Assembly: GCA_963693285.1 (NCBI GenBank)
Contig: OY848926.1
Span: 1,741,001 to 1,805,000 of the forward strand
From: Xestospongia muta
Lineage: Eukaryota; Porifera; Demospongiae; Haplosclerida; Petrosiidae
Direction: 5' to 3'
DNA length: 64,000 nucleotides
The notes under the pieces are model-generated. The model saw only the letters and a list, made by a program, of their open reading frames with translations. It had not been told where the DNA came from and searched no databases. Positions 48,801 through 61,566 of the stretch are shown piece by piece (within the stretch, counting starts at the first letter, position 1; each line of letters starts with the position of its first letter). The translations under genes were made by a program, and so were the position numbers.

Positions 48801-51800
48801 ACATCTCTAAATTGACTCTGTTCCTTCAAAATGGCTTCCCTATAGGAGACAGTGTGACATGAGAATAATGTGGGATGACATTAACGGAAACATATACCAA
48901 CAATTAGTCTACAAATTTGTCATGTAGTACAAACTTAACAGATTTTTAACCTCAAATATTAAGAAAAATTATGTAACTTTGCATAATCTACTATAGTGTA
49001 AGATGGTATGTAAGGCTCCAGTTAGGAGATCTTTTAGGATATCTGATTGCAGCAAGCAACAGATGGTGTGCAGTAGAGGAGAGTATCTTAAAATTACATT
49101 ATGTAATTATTATATTGTGACAACATATGACATCAGTAGTAATAGCTGAGACAAAGATTAAACTTTTAGGTGTATTCTGCTTATTCGTTCCTACATTGAT
49201 CCATCCATATTTGTCAATGCATTGAAAATCACCTTTCTTGGATTAAATGAGCCATTTGAACTTGTGCAGACATTTCAGGTCGACGAAAATGGCTTCTTCT
49301 GACTCGGGTGTGTGAAGGCTAAAAGAGAAAAGGAGAGTAAAAATAATTTAATTATTCTTAGAACCAGTCTAAAAGTAAATACTAATAACTAATTCAGACA
49401 ACACACAGCTGCACTAATAAAGCTACTCTGCCCACAGCCTATAGTGTTTTGGCAGTTAAAGTTTAGTATAATTGAGTGACCACCATCAAGATAATAGTGA
49501 TCACCATGACACATGATATTTTGTATAGGGTAAGTTGTACTTCTGTGTCAGTCAATACAGAACAATAGTTTGTATACAAAATAATCATGCCTCAATAAAA
49601 TAAGAATTGAACACACAAAAAGAGACAGCCTCTTTTTTGATTGTTTTATAATGACCTGACAATGGTTTATTATTGGCTGTTCGTGTACTATTGAGTGTAG
49701 TGTTTTGGTTTGTCAGTCACTTAGTGATATTGTGAGTGTTTCTCTCTAGCCATTTGTTGGCATAAATTGTTTTGGTTGTAACATTTGTATTGGTTAGTTT
49801 GTCACCTTGACAACCAAACAGATATAGCATCAGACTATCAAGAGTTATAGTTCTAACTAGGTCATTGTAATAAGTAGTGATGTTGACTAGTCTAGACCTT
49901 ACTAATGGTGAACATCATTACTTACCACAGTGGCTTAGGATAGCTCCCATTACTATTAACTGAAAATCAGTCTTTAGTAAGTAAGTGAACATTAGTATTT
50001 AGTAATGATCTAAGATAGCTACCATTAGTCACCTCTAGACTAGTAAACATCATTATTAAGTAATGATCTAGGATAATTGAACTCTAGACTAGTAAACATC
50101 AAAGGACATACACTCACTGTTTGTGTGTTAGCGATCATCATCAAAGAAAGATCAAGAAAACTTTATAGTAAACAGTATTAATATTAATTATCACCTGATA
50201 CTTAAATAATAATAAAAGTCCCTACTAATAATTACTAAACTTCTTTGCCAGTGCTGTTGGCCTTAACTAATCAATGTTGTTACAATATAGACATGTTTCA
50301 TTTTAACTAGAAAAGGTCAAAGCTGTGGGACTTATAAATTATTTTTCCCATAATACATGTCAATATTTCCTGTAACAAACACCCAAGCCACCCACCCTAT
50401 CTAGCCATAGGTTCAACAAAAAGGTCTGTAGGTACAACAGTTCATTATTTTAGGTCTTTTAACATGGCAAGCCATAGTGTCATTAAAGGCATAATTACTA
50501 CAATTACATTAGAATAATGACTTGAAGACTAGCCATTATGTCTGGCATTATATAAGGATCTGTTTATTTTGTTGGTTAAATTTTAGTTGACACCCAATAT
50601 ACAGAATCCTCCTTTATTATCTAGTGCACTTATAGGCAATTAATTATAAAATACTACAGTTAACTCATATTTAGTCTTTGTGTCTTAATTTAATCAGTCA
50701 GTAATGCAACCTGTCTAACTGGTTGATCTAGTTATCGTGTTGTTGTTACTAGCAGGTGTTTAGATGAAAAGATAACTATTAGTTTGAAATTAAGCAAAAT
50801 TTGGCCATTATCCATGTGATAAAAATAGACTTTTAAAGGAGACAATTATCAGTACTGTGGCATACCTCTATAGCTACTTGTGCATTTTTAGGCAAACCAT
50901 AGAAGGCATGTAATAAATACACAAGATAATACTTGTTTACATGTACAACATATGTACAGTTGTATTGTTTTCATGTACATTATGTACACATGCTATCACA
51001 AGTCTATTCATTTATAAAGTATGTGATAAACAGCTCAGGGATATGTGGTCACCAAACCAGTTTAACTGGTTGCGAAATGTGCCTGCCGTTATTCACAGTG
51101 TTATCTTACACTCGACTCCAAAACACTTATTCTCATTATGACCTTTTTAGGATGTTGTTAGGTATATTCACTTTTGTACAGTTCACATAACATACACAAT
51201 GTGTTATAATGAATATAGTATAAAGTCATCACAGTAGATCGTAAATACACTTACTTATAACATAAAATTATGTATTATTTTAAAATTTAAATCATGAAGT
51301 CATAGAGTAAGGAATAACAAACGCACTGTGGATAAAGAAACTAAGAGCTTTATGGCATTACTGCACAGAGAGTGCTTGCTTTCACTCTCTACCTGAGAAA
51401 GAAAATAATTATTGTGGGACAACATTGACTAATGTTCTATTGTTGTCTATAGGTTGCTTACTCTAGACATTTATTAACCATTGATCTAATAATGATAAAA
51501 TGAGAAAACAGGAAGTTTATAAAACACTGAGAGAGAGTCTGTTGATACAGTCTGGTCTCCCACTCTCTCTCTCCCACCAATCGAATTATTTACTCTCAGT
51601 AGACTCATACCACTCTACCACTTTATAACCAGTTTTATTAACACTACAATTTGTTTGTACAGCTAAATACCACACTAAGGCTTTATCTGATGTAGTGATA
51701 CAAACTAGCCCACTTAGTAGTATAAGAAAGGATATTTCAAGTTGTCTGAGAATGCCAACTATTTGCTTGAAGTTTCCCCATCTATACAATTCCTGTCTCT

Positions 51801-54800
51801 TGGGAGCTTGTCCAAAGAGTGGACACTCACCTAAGGCACACTAACACTTCCGTATAATTCTATTAATTGTTATACTATATGGAGCAATGGCTCTCTGATC
51901 TTCTCTTTGTTCTTTGTCTTCTAAATGTTTTCATCAATTTTGACTGTATCATACACATCAGCAAATATATAGAATATTTTATTCTACAACCCATAATATC
52001 ATGAAAGGGTTGCTTCAATATATCTGACGTTTCATATATACACATTTGCTTGACTATGTAATCAATCCATTGTGATATGTCTTGTAAAATTTGGATAGCT
52101 ATCTGGTGCAGATGCGTAGGTAGATCTAATCTCCAGATAATACAGATTAGTTTATAGAACTAAATTTTATTTTATGAAAATGTCACATCCAGCAGTAATC
52201 ATCAGTGACAGGTGTGTGTACTAAAATATCAAGTCTATTACATGACATCATGATCACGTGATACAACTAGACGTAAATAGATGATACAATGTTGTATTTT
52301 AAGGACATAACAAAAGGCTTAAGTCATAAGAGTATTCTAAGTTAAGGCCATATCTCAAACACACTATAATGTATGTGGATTACTGATATAGCTATCATAC
52401 AAACCATAGGATAACATTTTGGTCTACTAATGTTATAAAGGCTTAATAAATTGATAACCTATATAGTTTGATGTGGTAAGAGGACAGCAGATGGTTTTAT
52501 AGCATATGTAATATTGTATTATACATTGTGACATCACAGTATGTATCCTGTACTGTTTAAACTGAGGTTAATGATTGAATATCTCTTCCTTTAGCCATAA
52601 AAAGGTTATAAATATTCTCAAGAAAGTGACACAAAGCTAATAGGAAGACAATTGATAGCCTTGAAGTTCTACCTATAAAGGTAGTGCGTTAATAGATACG
52701 TGCAGTTACTACTTGAAACACTGCCAAAGGCATAATCATATATGCTATGCGATATTCTTGATTGGATTGTCATTTTTAGAGGACTTGTGGTTCTCATGAC
52801 AACAACGTCCTGTAATAAGCATGACACGTGCGAGTGCATTTATGGTTACAAAGGAACAGTGTAATATCTATTGTGAGGAGGAGTGGTAAAGATATGTCAT
52901 TGTGGTTCCTTGAATCTTATGGAATTTAAAAGCCTAACTCAATTAAGCATACCAAAGGAATGTTTTGAATGCAAGTGAGTATACTGTAGTCTCATAAAGG
53001 ATTAATAAAAGGTCTGTATGTCGATTCATCCATCCATCCATTGATGTTGAATGAAATGGACATACTCAGGTTGTTTTGGAAGGATGCGTTATCTTTGTAG
53101 GTCAATCTTAACACAACATTATAAACAAACTAACTGATAATATTACATTACACACAGAGATCAAATTTTGAGATGCACAATATAAAAAGTAAGTGAGTAG
53201 AACGTCGTCTCCCCTTGTGATAAGTTCCTCTCGGGACAGCAAACAGCATAAGATCACTTTGTAGTATTTATGAAGTGTGCTGTGGTCAAGCACTAGTTGT
53301 AAATTGTACAAACTTGTAGTTGGATTGTTAGCATAGCGCATATGGATGAGGCTATCATGTAATTATTTGTACATGTGGAGACACTGAGAGAGCATTTCCA
53401 CAGAAGTAATGACAACAGTATTCATTGATAGAATCCTCTTGCTAATATGCAGTTAAAAATCAAAATATAATATAGCATTGAGCTTCCAGTTCTCTTTGTG
53501 TGTTATGCAATGTAAGTTAATTCTCTAAGTTGGGCAAGCTTTACATACTGTTATATAGCTTCAAAAAAGCTCTTGGTCATTCTGGTCCATTCATTGATCA
53601 TCACAAATAAATATAACTTCATAACGTGATTGGGGTGATGATATTGTAATATTTAAAATGAATCATAGCCTTGGTTGCCATAGCAACTGACTCTCACTTT
53701 TAAAGACTACTGTGACCACAGCCCAGGTGGATTACTGCTGAACAAGTAGATGTGGGTAGTTAAACAGATGGAAAATAGGAGGATCTCATCTCTTATGAAA
53801 TATTTGGGTCAGGACTGTGGTTGAGTTATACAGAAAACCTAGAGCTATATCATTATTAACAGGTGTAAGTTGGTCAAGGAGCCAGACCTTTTTCTACCAT
53901 ACTACTGTTTCAAGGGTTTCCTAAACATTGTAGGTAAGGAAGTCTGGAGAGAATGTGACTGGCCACAATTTTCTAGACATCCCCTTTCTCAGGGAACGTA
54001 AACCTTAAGATGTAGACTGATTCCACAAAGACATCCACATCAATAGATAAATCATAAAATCATACTAATAACTTATAAAAACTGAGGTCATAGTTTAGGC
54101 ATATTATTCACACATCAGTAGAGTCTTATGTAATAGTTGATTGGTATAATGGACAAACAAAAGTAGACATTGTATACTTGGGCATTGCTTGGGTATCTAT
54201 CTGTGTTATCACTAATGAGAGCGGCCAGATGTCTATAAACAGGTGTGGATGAGAAAGAGCTGAGTTTTTGCTGTTCTCAGGAAGAGGCCATTCATAAAGA
54301 ACTTAAGAAATGATTTTTAAACTACCTTTTTTTTCTTCACAGTATCTACTTGTTCACATCAGATTCTCTTTTATCGAAAATAGTTTTTATATCCAGAAAA
54401 AATTTAAACTAAATTCATAACCACCAGTAGTCACAATAATTTTGAAATTTATCCGTCTATCTTCTTATCCTATCAATCCATTCAACACTCTATTCATCCA
54501 TCAATACATTTTCATCCATCCATCCACCCTATGGAAGCGTTACCATCTATCACATCAATAACCACCTTCCTAGATGGACAGGCTATCCCTTTTTAAATCT
54601 CATGGGGTGGAGGAGGATAAGTAGGAGGACCGTTACTTACTGTATGAATATTGTTTAACCTAATCCATGACTATCATTAACCATGTCAAAACAATAACCA
54701 CCCTCAGAGGTACACAAGCCTTTAGCTATAGATATGCTACACAGCAATAAAAGATAGGAGTAATAGATACATGCTTTTAAATGAATCAATAAGTGCATTA

Positions 54801-56211
54801 GAATAGATACGTGGGAACAACAGGTAGGCATCAAGTTACCGCAGTAAAGTAATTAGTATCACTATTCACAAGGACATTGAAAATTAAAGACAGCAATTAT
54901 AACCAAATGATCTTATAATAGGGTTCAAATACCAACTATTTAGTTGGTCATAGAGGCACCTTTTATGCACACAAATTGTTGTGTCCTATTACGATTCAAA
55001 GAAGTGTCCACTTTCTCATAAATTACAAGTATTGGTTAAAAGTTATTTTAGCTAAACCAAGGAGAACAGCCCTAATAGCTTCTGTCCGGAAGCTAAGTAT
55101 GCGATCACAGGATGATACTCATAAGGAGAAATGAGCTATGTATGTATAAAGTGCAATATTGTACAGATTTGTGATTCTTAGGGCAAAAGTACAGTAATTT
55201 GCAATTTCTTTATCACAATAAATTAATTAACACCTAAAGAATAGAAGCCAACCAAATCAACCAGCTGGCTGTCTTCACTGCAGGCCACCATGCTGAATTG
55301 CACATTCACCAAATTTTGAGATATACTCATATCAGCTACCAGCACTCTACTATACCGCTTGTTTAATTGGTACTTACAATATACAATATAACAAGGAATT
55401 TACAAACAAATTTGGGAACAAACAAGCTATATGTTAAACTTCAAAGACACAAAGACACTTTCATTTAAAAACAAACTAAATAAAATGCAGAGCCATTTCT
55501 AAATTTCTTACCTCAACTCTCGTTGGATAGACAATTAGAGGGTCGTTATCCGTTGACTGGCTCTCAGTAAAATAGGCAGTGTCTCTGTAGTACTCGTCTC
55601 CACTGTATACTCGAGGTCTAGAACTCTCCAGAGCTTGTTGCCCTAAGCTGTAAGCGTCCTCGTATGCAGATGACCCAGGGGAAATACCACTAGAGCCACT
55701 TCGTTCACCTAGAGAACGGCAGAGATGAGCAGTCAAGAGAGAGCATAAGGCTATTTACAGTTATTTGATGCAGGGAGTGGCTGTAGAGAGATACCCCAAG
55801 CAAAGGACAACTGTATTCATTTCAGTATGAATAAAATTTGCTTGTGCTCAAAGTAAATGCAATATTGCTTGTCTCTCATGGAGACACTACACCCCTTCAT
55901 AAACAAAGGCTATCCATTAAAATGAAAAAAAAAATGATACAACTAGAGACAGGTAAATGGCTTTTGTAATGCTTCTTTGCTTCTTGGTGAAGCCAATTAC
56001 TTACCTACTACTGTAAAAAGAGTAGAGAATTGAACTGGCAAATAAATCTCTGATCCACAGATTTAAAAATATATAACAAGTACAGTAATATTTCTTGCAA
56101 ATGATTTATTGCACAAATGCACAAGTCTCTTTGTTCAATATAATATAATATCTATATAATATAAACTTCTATAGAGAGAGATTTGCAGAACTTACTCCAG
56201 GAATAAGCCAT
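39898..56211 (-). CDS. APC: APC, adenomatous polyposis coli homologue
   Basis: Exons 56196-56211, 55512-55708, 49233-49318, 48728-48839, 48436-48615 and 39898-43209 join in frame to 1,300 residues. The upstream exons encode MAYSW, a Ser/Tyr-rich part and a helical region (FQDIQHDITVIMEQMYSHVG, DDRLLAIEERLKAF) like the APC N-terminal coiled coil. The 3.3-kb last exon carries the APC armadillo repeats: QVLRNLSCKA, SALWNISAHSIDN, GGVLRNLSNVI, LAKLVQHLKS, GILWNLSARCPENQ and ARGALRNLLA. The tail is Ser/His-rich and disordered; I see no 15- or 20-residue beta-catenin-binding repeats and no SAMP motifs, and the protein is less than half the vertebrate length. The arm domain is known to bind cytoskeletal and signalling partners; a role in beta-catenin destruction is uncertain here. 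Confidence 0.9.
44660..44752 (-). CDS. APC: Alternative first coding exon of APC
   Basis: An ATG with 31 codons (MSQDKMAAVCDCGFYYG, then a His run, ending FRSPI) ends at a consensus GTAAGT in phase 0, matching the acceptor of the 3.3-kb APC exon at 43209. Use of this exon would make a shorter APC of 1,134 residues without the coiled coil. The sequence upstream (to about 44940) would then be an internal promoter. It could also be spliced after the upstream exons; only transcripts can tell. Confidence 0.65.
44753..48435. other. Large APC intron
   Basis: 3.7 kb without a convincing exon, RNA gene or mobile element on either strand. Probably contains the promoter of the alternative APC first exon at its right-adjacent end. 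Confidence 0.5.
49319..55511. other. Largest APC intron (6.2 kb)
   Basis: Far longer than other introns in the window. I see no exon, element or tandem array that I can support. Enhancers are possible but not visible from sequence. Confidence 0.5.
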
Positions 56212-56336
56212 GTAGTCTAGCGCTCCTTTATGCGACTGCTTCAACTCCCTTGCGAATAAATAGTCACTCAATCAGTGTTAAACACTTTAAGAGACCCACT
56301 TGAGAATGAATTGAAGGAGTGTGGTTTAAAGCTATT
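56212..56336. promoter_or_regulatory. Probable APC promoter, possibly bidirectional
   Basis: Upstream of the first APC coding exon. A plus-strand start codon at 56337 with an open frame to a splice donor suggests a divergent partner, the same layout as the four pairs to the left. Confidence 0.35.
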
Positions 56337-56436
56337 ATGCTTGTAAATAGGAAGTATTACATTCCAAAAGTCAACGTGGGATGTATCATAAACGGATGTG
56401 AACGGAGCAATACGGAGAAGGCTCGTAAGCTATACT
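56337..56436 (+). other. Candidate first exon of an unrecognised plus-strand gene
   Basis: ATG and 33 codons (MLVNRKYYIPKVNVGCIING, then CERSNTEKARKLY) run into GTGAGT. The two Cys in GCIINGC hint at a small zinc-binding module, but I cannot name a family. A possible continuation begins at 56997 after TTTTCAACAG, though its peptide looks unlike a normal protein. Confidence 0.3.
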
Positions 56437-58679
56437 GTGAGTAACTTGATCAAAAGCTTTAAAGGAAGTTATTTACAACTATACAATGTAGTATCTTGTC
56501 TGCTTTTGTAGTCACTAGAGTTGCCATATCTATATAACCACTGAGTACAATAACATACAATACTTGATATAATGATCATATTCAATCTGTCTATCGATTA
56601 ATCCTAATCTATTGTTTTTACTAACTTAAGTAGAACCTATTTTTGTCTAAGTACAGTCCATCATTTCAATCTGATGTGTGCACCTGGCCATCTATTCCAA
56701 TATTCTCATTACAATCATTGGCTGTATTAAATTAAATAGGTATTTAATACTATTATCTGGTTCATTGGCATGTGATAAGTAAACAAATTATTGACTAGCA
56801 ATGTTAGTTTGTGACGTTTGTTAGCATGTCTGATGCGAACTGTACATGCTTTTCATTCCAGATAAAAATAGATTGTCTGGAAAAAAATTACATTATCATT
56901 GAACTTCTTGTAATTCCATCATATTTTGGCTCTGATAATAACGACATAATGCTAGATTAGTCACTCATGTAATTTTCCATGATCTAGTTTTCAACAGTGC
57001 CAAAACGTGATGCCTATTTTCCGGCTCTTACGTCTACACTTCCAAATTCCTTAGCATATAAGTTCCTTTTATGGTCATTTAAAACACTGTTATCTTGTAC
57101 GTGCATATTATCATCAATACCAGATCCATTAGCAAGCTGTTGTTTTTGTTGTGTTGAAATGAAGGAAGAGAAACTGTTACTACAGCACTAAATTAACTGT
57201 CCATCTCTCTCTAAATAGTCGTGCTGTTACGAGTGACATTTCTAATAACTTGACTTGCCATTAAAACTAGTGACACTAAAGATGGAAAAATTAAAATTCT
57301 ATTTCATATTAAGTCTATAGAGCCAATTAGTGATTGGGTTTGTAAGTGACCGAATATTCAATAAAGCTAGTGTTTTCTTCAAGCAATTACTAATTACATC
57401 ATCAACATTCTTGTTTTTAACTTTCACATATGAAAGTTGCATTAATAATGACTTCACATTAACTCTGTCACATAGGAGGAAAGTAACTTGATAACATATT
57501 TTGTCCCAAACAAAGTTAGTTGCATTAGACAGATTCCGCATGCAACGTTTATATCTTTTGTTATGTTTTTCGCGCTGTCTCTGTTCACTGGTATGTATGA
57601 TTGTGGCTATTTTAAGAATGCATATTGTAACATAAGATTAATAAATAAACAATACAATAAAGAATATATAAAAAATATATTTTTTACAAATTTTACAATC
57701 ATTTAAGTTTTCAAAATTATTATTTAAAAAAAGAATTATAGAGTTAATTGATTTCATAAAACTTGCACAACATTAACAAATGTTTACAGGCTAGCTTCAA
57801 GAAGGGGTGTGGTTTCAGATTGCCTCTTGACCTAAAACACAATAAAATAAAAAATAAATATTAGTACGACAAATGGCCTTTAAAACAATTTATTATATAT
57901 TTGTCGATTATTTTTCACTACTATATGTACAGGCATATTTCACATAATTGTGGTTTTCGATGGCACTATTACAATTATCACTACTCATATATTGTTTGTG
58001 AAAATAGTTAGCTCATTACAAATTTCAATACCAAACGAAGGCATTAGGGAATTCTCATAATCAATAAAATAATTATGTAAAAAAATGTTGCTAATATAAT
58101 TATCATTATACAGACAACAGGTGGATGGATTTTCTTTTAATAACACCACATTATAACAAATTAAATGATCAATCTCTATGGCAACACTCTCAGAAGCTAG
58201 CCAGTCAAGAAGATTACAACACAAGAAGAGACATGACACTATGACACTACAGGTGCATACCATATATGATGAAGGAATATAAACTTGTAACTTTGTCTCC
58301 ACTATTGTTTACAATGTGGTGTTATTACATACCAGTAAGCCATATGTTATTATGCAGACAAAAATGCCTTAAACAATTAAATATAATGTTATTGTTCATT
58401 AAAATCCACTTCAATCGGCAGCTGGTACCACAATACCACTTAGCCAAACAGCCACCGATACTGTTGTTTATCACTAGTAGATTTAACGTCAACATACTCT
58501 TCTAGTACAACAGGTCATATAGACAAAGAACAAATAGTATATCGCATTACTAGATGTGATCATTCTACTTTGTAGTAGAGCTCTTGAAAGAACATACGAG
58601 TTTAGGCAAAATTTCAAACCCCCAGGCTATTTAGTAAAAAGTATAGTGACATTTTATTATTGATTTTTGCCATATAAGT

Positions 58680-59175
58680 AGGCAGAATAGTATATTGCGT
58701 AGGATATTAATAATTCAGTGTATTATAGGTAGTAGCATATTGCGTAGGCTAATAATATATCAGTGTATTATAGGTAGTAGTAATACAATGAACAGGCTAG
58801 TAATATCTCTGTATTTCATAAGTAGTAAGTAATACAATGCACAGGCCAGTAATATCTCTGTATTTCATAGGCTAGTAAGTAATACAATGCACAGGCTAGT
58901 AATATCTCTGTATTTCATAGGTAGTAAGTAATACAATGCACAGGCCAGTAATATCTCTGTATTTCATAAGTAGTAAGTAATACAATGCACAGGCCAGTAA
59001 TATCTCTGTATTTCATAAGTAGTAAGTAATACAATGCACAGGCCAGTAATATCTCCGTATTTCATAGGTAGCATAACACACAGGCCAATAATATATTTCA
59101 GGCCACTAATATATCTCAGCATATCACAGGCAGTAGTATAATTAACAGGCCAGTAATATCTCAGTATATCATTGT
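58680..59175. repeat. ~49-bp minisatellite, about 10 units
   Basis: Central units of 49-50 bp contain CAGTAATATCTCTGTATTTC followed by ATA..TAGTAAGTAATACAATG; the phrase TAATATCTCT starts at 58801, 58850, 58900, 58949 and 58998, with a one-base variant at 59047. Units at both ends are more degenerate. No coding role is evident. Confidence 0.9.
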
Positions 59176-61108
59176 ACATCTTAGTATATTGTCATAATGT
59201 GGACACTTTCAATGATTCATTTAATTTAATAAATGATCTTTCAATAGTACAATTAAAGTTCATTTAACCACAATACACAATACGTTTCGTTAATATAAAT
59301 TAAGTCTCTACTACAAATAAAAAATAAATTTTATTATAATTGTTATTACGGGATATATTGCATATGTCAGCAGTGTTTACTCTTAACAGTAATGGAGTAA
59401 CATTAAAACAAAAATAAGACACCCACATAACCCACAGGGATAGTAAAATAGGTTAACTCTATTTGTGTGTGTTCTGATCAAACACACAACTCATGAGAGC
59501 ATGCAGTACTCACTACATCAACGTCACTTATGATTGATTCTCACACTAGTAACAGTGATATATGATACTTCATTAATTCAATGTTTATCTTCCATCTGTC
59601 TGTCTAGAAACAAGCTTCATTTTGACTTTAAATGGTAAGTTCTTCTGTCGCTACTCATCTTCATACTCCTCCATGTGCTCTAATATTAAAAGGTATACTC
59701 AGTCTGAGTAACTTTGGAAACACATACTGCCAACTATCATGATGATGTCACGACTCACGATGATGTCATAATTACTATTATGATTATTAATTGAGTTGCT
59801 ATGGAAAAATGCATTTTAATTGGTTACTTAATGTGCCAAATTTTAACTAATCAGTAAACAAATGCTGCCAACTTTATACTTTAGAGCTAAATACTGTTCC
59901 AAATGCTTAACATATCCTGAAAAATAGCTTAGAACTAACCAGCTGGAATTATTTTTAAGCCTACTACAATAAAGATAAAGGATACAGCTGTTATATTAAG
60001 CATATGTATATATATATAGAGAGAGACATGACCAAGTTTATGTCCACAAAAATTACTACATCTCATAACCTGTTTCTCTAACCATGCAATTTTATAGTAT
60101 AATCTACTATAGTTTATACATAACCTGTTTCTATAACCAGTTCTGTAGCAGGGATGACTATGGAATATACAAAACCTGTTTCTATAGCAAATTCTATTTT
60201 AACAAGATTCCCACACAAACCAGTTTCCATTACAAGTTCAATAAAACCAAGTTCTCCCCAGTTTTATACACAACAATATTATCAAGTAGTCCTACATACG
60301 TCAAACTGGTTTCAATAACTTGTTTTATGCCTGCCCAATTTCCATACTGCATGACCAAACCTTATACATGTGACCAGCTGCCTCAATTAACTGTTAGTTT
60401 AGAGGAAAACCAAAGACCACAGCCAAGCTCTGATCTGTAACATCCACATGGCTAATTATCTTACCAAGTTAGTCCAACCTAGAAAAAACTTCTTTGAAGA
60501 GTATAGGACATAAGATTTAATGGTCACATAATTGTCTACCAGTTAGAACCAGTCACTAAATGGATGGTGTGACATGCATGTACACCTGTGTAATACATAT
60601 ATAATGAAATGAGCACATTATATAATATTATAGGAAAAGTAAATGCAGCCAGCTGTCAAAAATCATCTAATTAGCACATAAAGAGTTAAAGAGTATCCCA
60701 CAAAGTACAATAGTATCTACACCCAGCAACAATATCACGAAGAGTTAAAACATAACATCACATAATGTAATGTTCTAGAAGTATAGTATATCTAAATGAC
60801 AGGCTTAATTGTTATTATAACATAATGGAGTATACAACTGTTCTTAATATGGAATGAATGCGTGTGCTCATCCAATGTGCATCAGGTTGTGTGGGAGATG
60901 TAGATTGCACAAGAAGAGGTGTGAATGACAAAACTAGACAATCCTTTTGATTGAAATGGCTCGTTAGTTCTTAATGTTTCCCCGTCATTTTGTGGTTAGT
61001 CAATAAGCATTGATATCATGACTTTGGACAAGATAATAATAAATATATACATGACAGAATGTAGTAAGTGAATGACTGGTATGTAATTATGAAATTTATA
61101 GTTACTAC

Positions 61109-61111
<3 letters not shown>

Positions 61112-61178
<67 letters not shown>

Positions 61179-61229
61179 AGAGAGAGAGGAGGAGAGAGAG
61201 AGAGAGGGGGGGGGTGGGAGAGAGAGAGA

Positions 61230-61281
<52 letters not shown>

Positions 61282-61400
61282 TGGAGGGAGAGAGTGAGAG
61301 AGGAAGAGAGAGAGAGGGGGGGGAGAGAGAGAGGAGGAGAGAGAGAGAGAGAGGAGGAGAGAGAGAGAGAGGGGGGGGGGGGGAGAGAGAGAGAGAGAGG

Positions 61401-61435
<35 letters not shown>

Positions 61436-61566
61436 GAGAGAGAGAGGAGGAGAGAGAGAGAGAGGGGGGGGGAGAGAGAGAGAGAGAGGGAGAGAGAGAG
61501 AGAGAGAGAGAGGGAGAGATGGAGGGAGAGAGTGAGAGAGGAAGAGAGAGAGGGAGAGAGAGAGAA
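61112..61566. repeat. AG/G-rich simple repeat, 455 bp
   Basis: A pure purine tract on the plus strand: (AG)n with runs of 6-12 G and larger repeated sub-blocks (GAGAGATGGAGGGAGAGAGT occurs twice, near 61274 and 61512). It is prone to triplex (H-DNA) and possibly G-quadruplex formation. Long apparent reading frames here (Arg/Glu or Ser/Leu repeats) are artefacts of composition. Confidence 0.97.

Noticed and set aside
54915..54935. GGGTTCAAATACCAAC as a possible tRNA T-arm
   Set aside because: No matching acceptor, D-arm or anticodon stem could be folded around it.
55080..55125. Short stretch (GGAAGCTAAGTATGCGATCA) resembling part of 5S rRNA
   Set aside because: Only a fragment is similar, the internal control region is not recognisable and no terminator follows; at most a decayed retro-fragment.
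57985..58302. Minus-strand frame with a hydrophobic Cys-rich stretch
   Set aside because: Composition typical of chance frames in AT-rich DNA; no splice sites in agreeable positions and no family resemblance.
59645..59690. Minus-strand terminal exon candidate ending HMEEYEDE
   Set aside because: Too short, no compatible upstream exon found, and the downstream context is non-coding.
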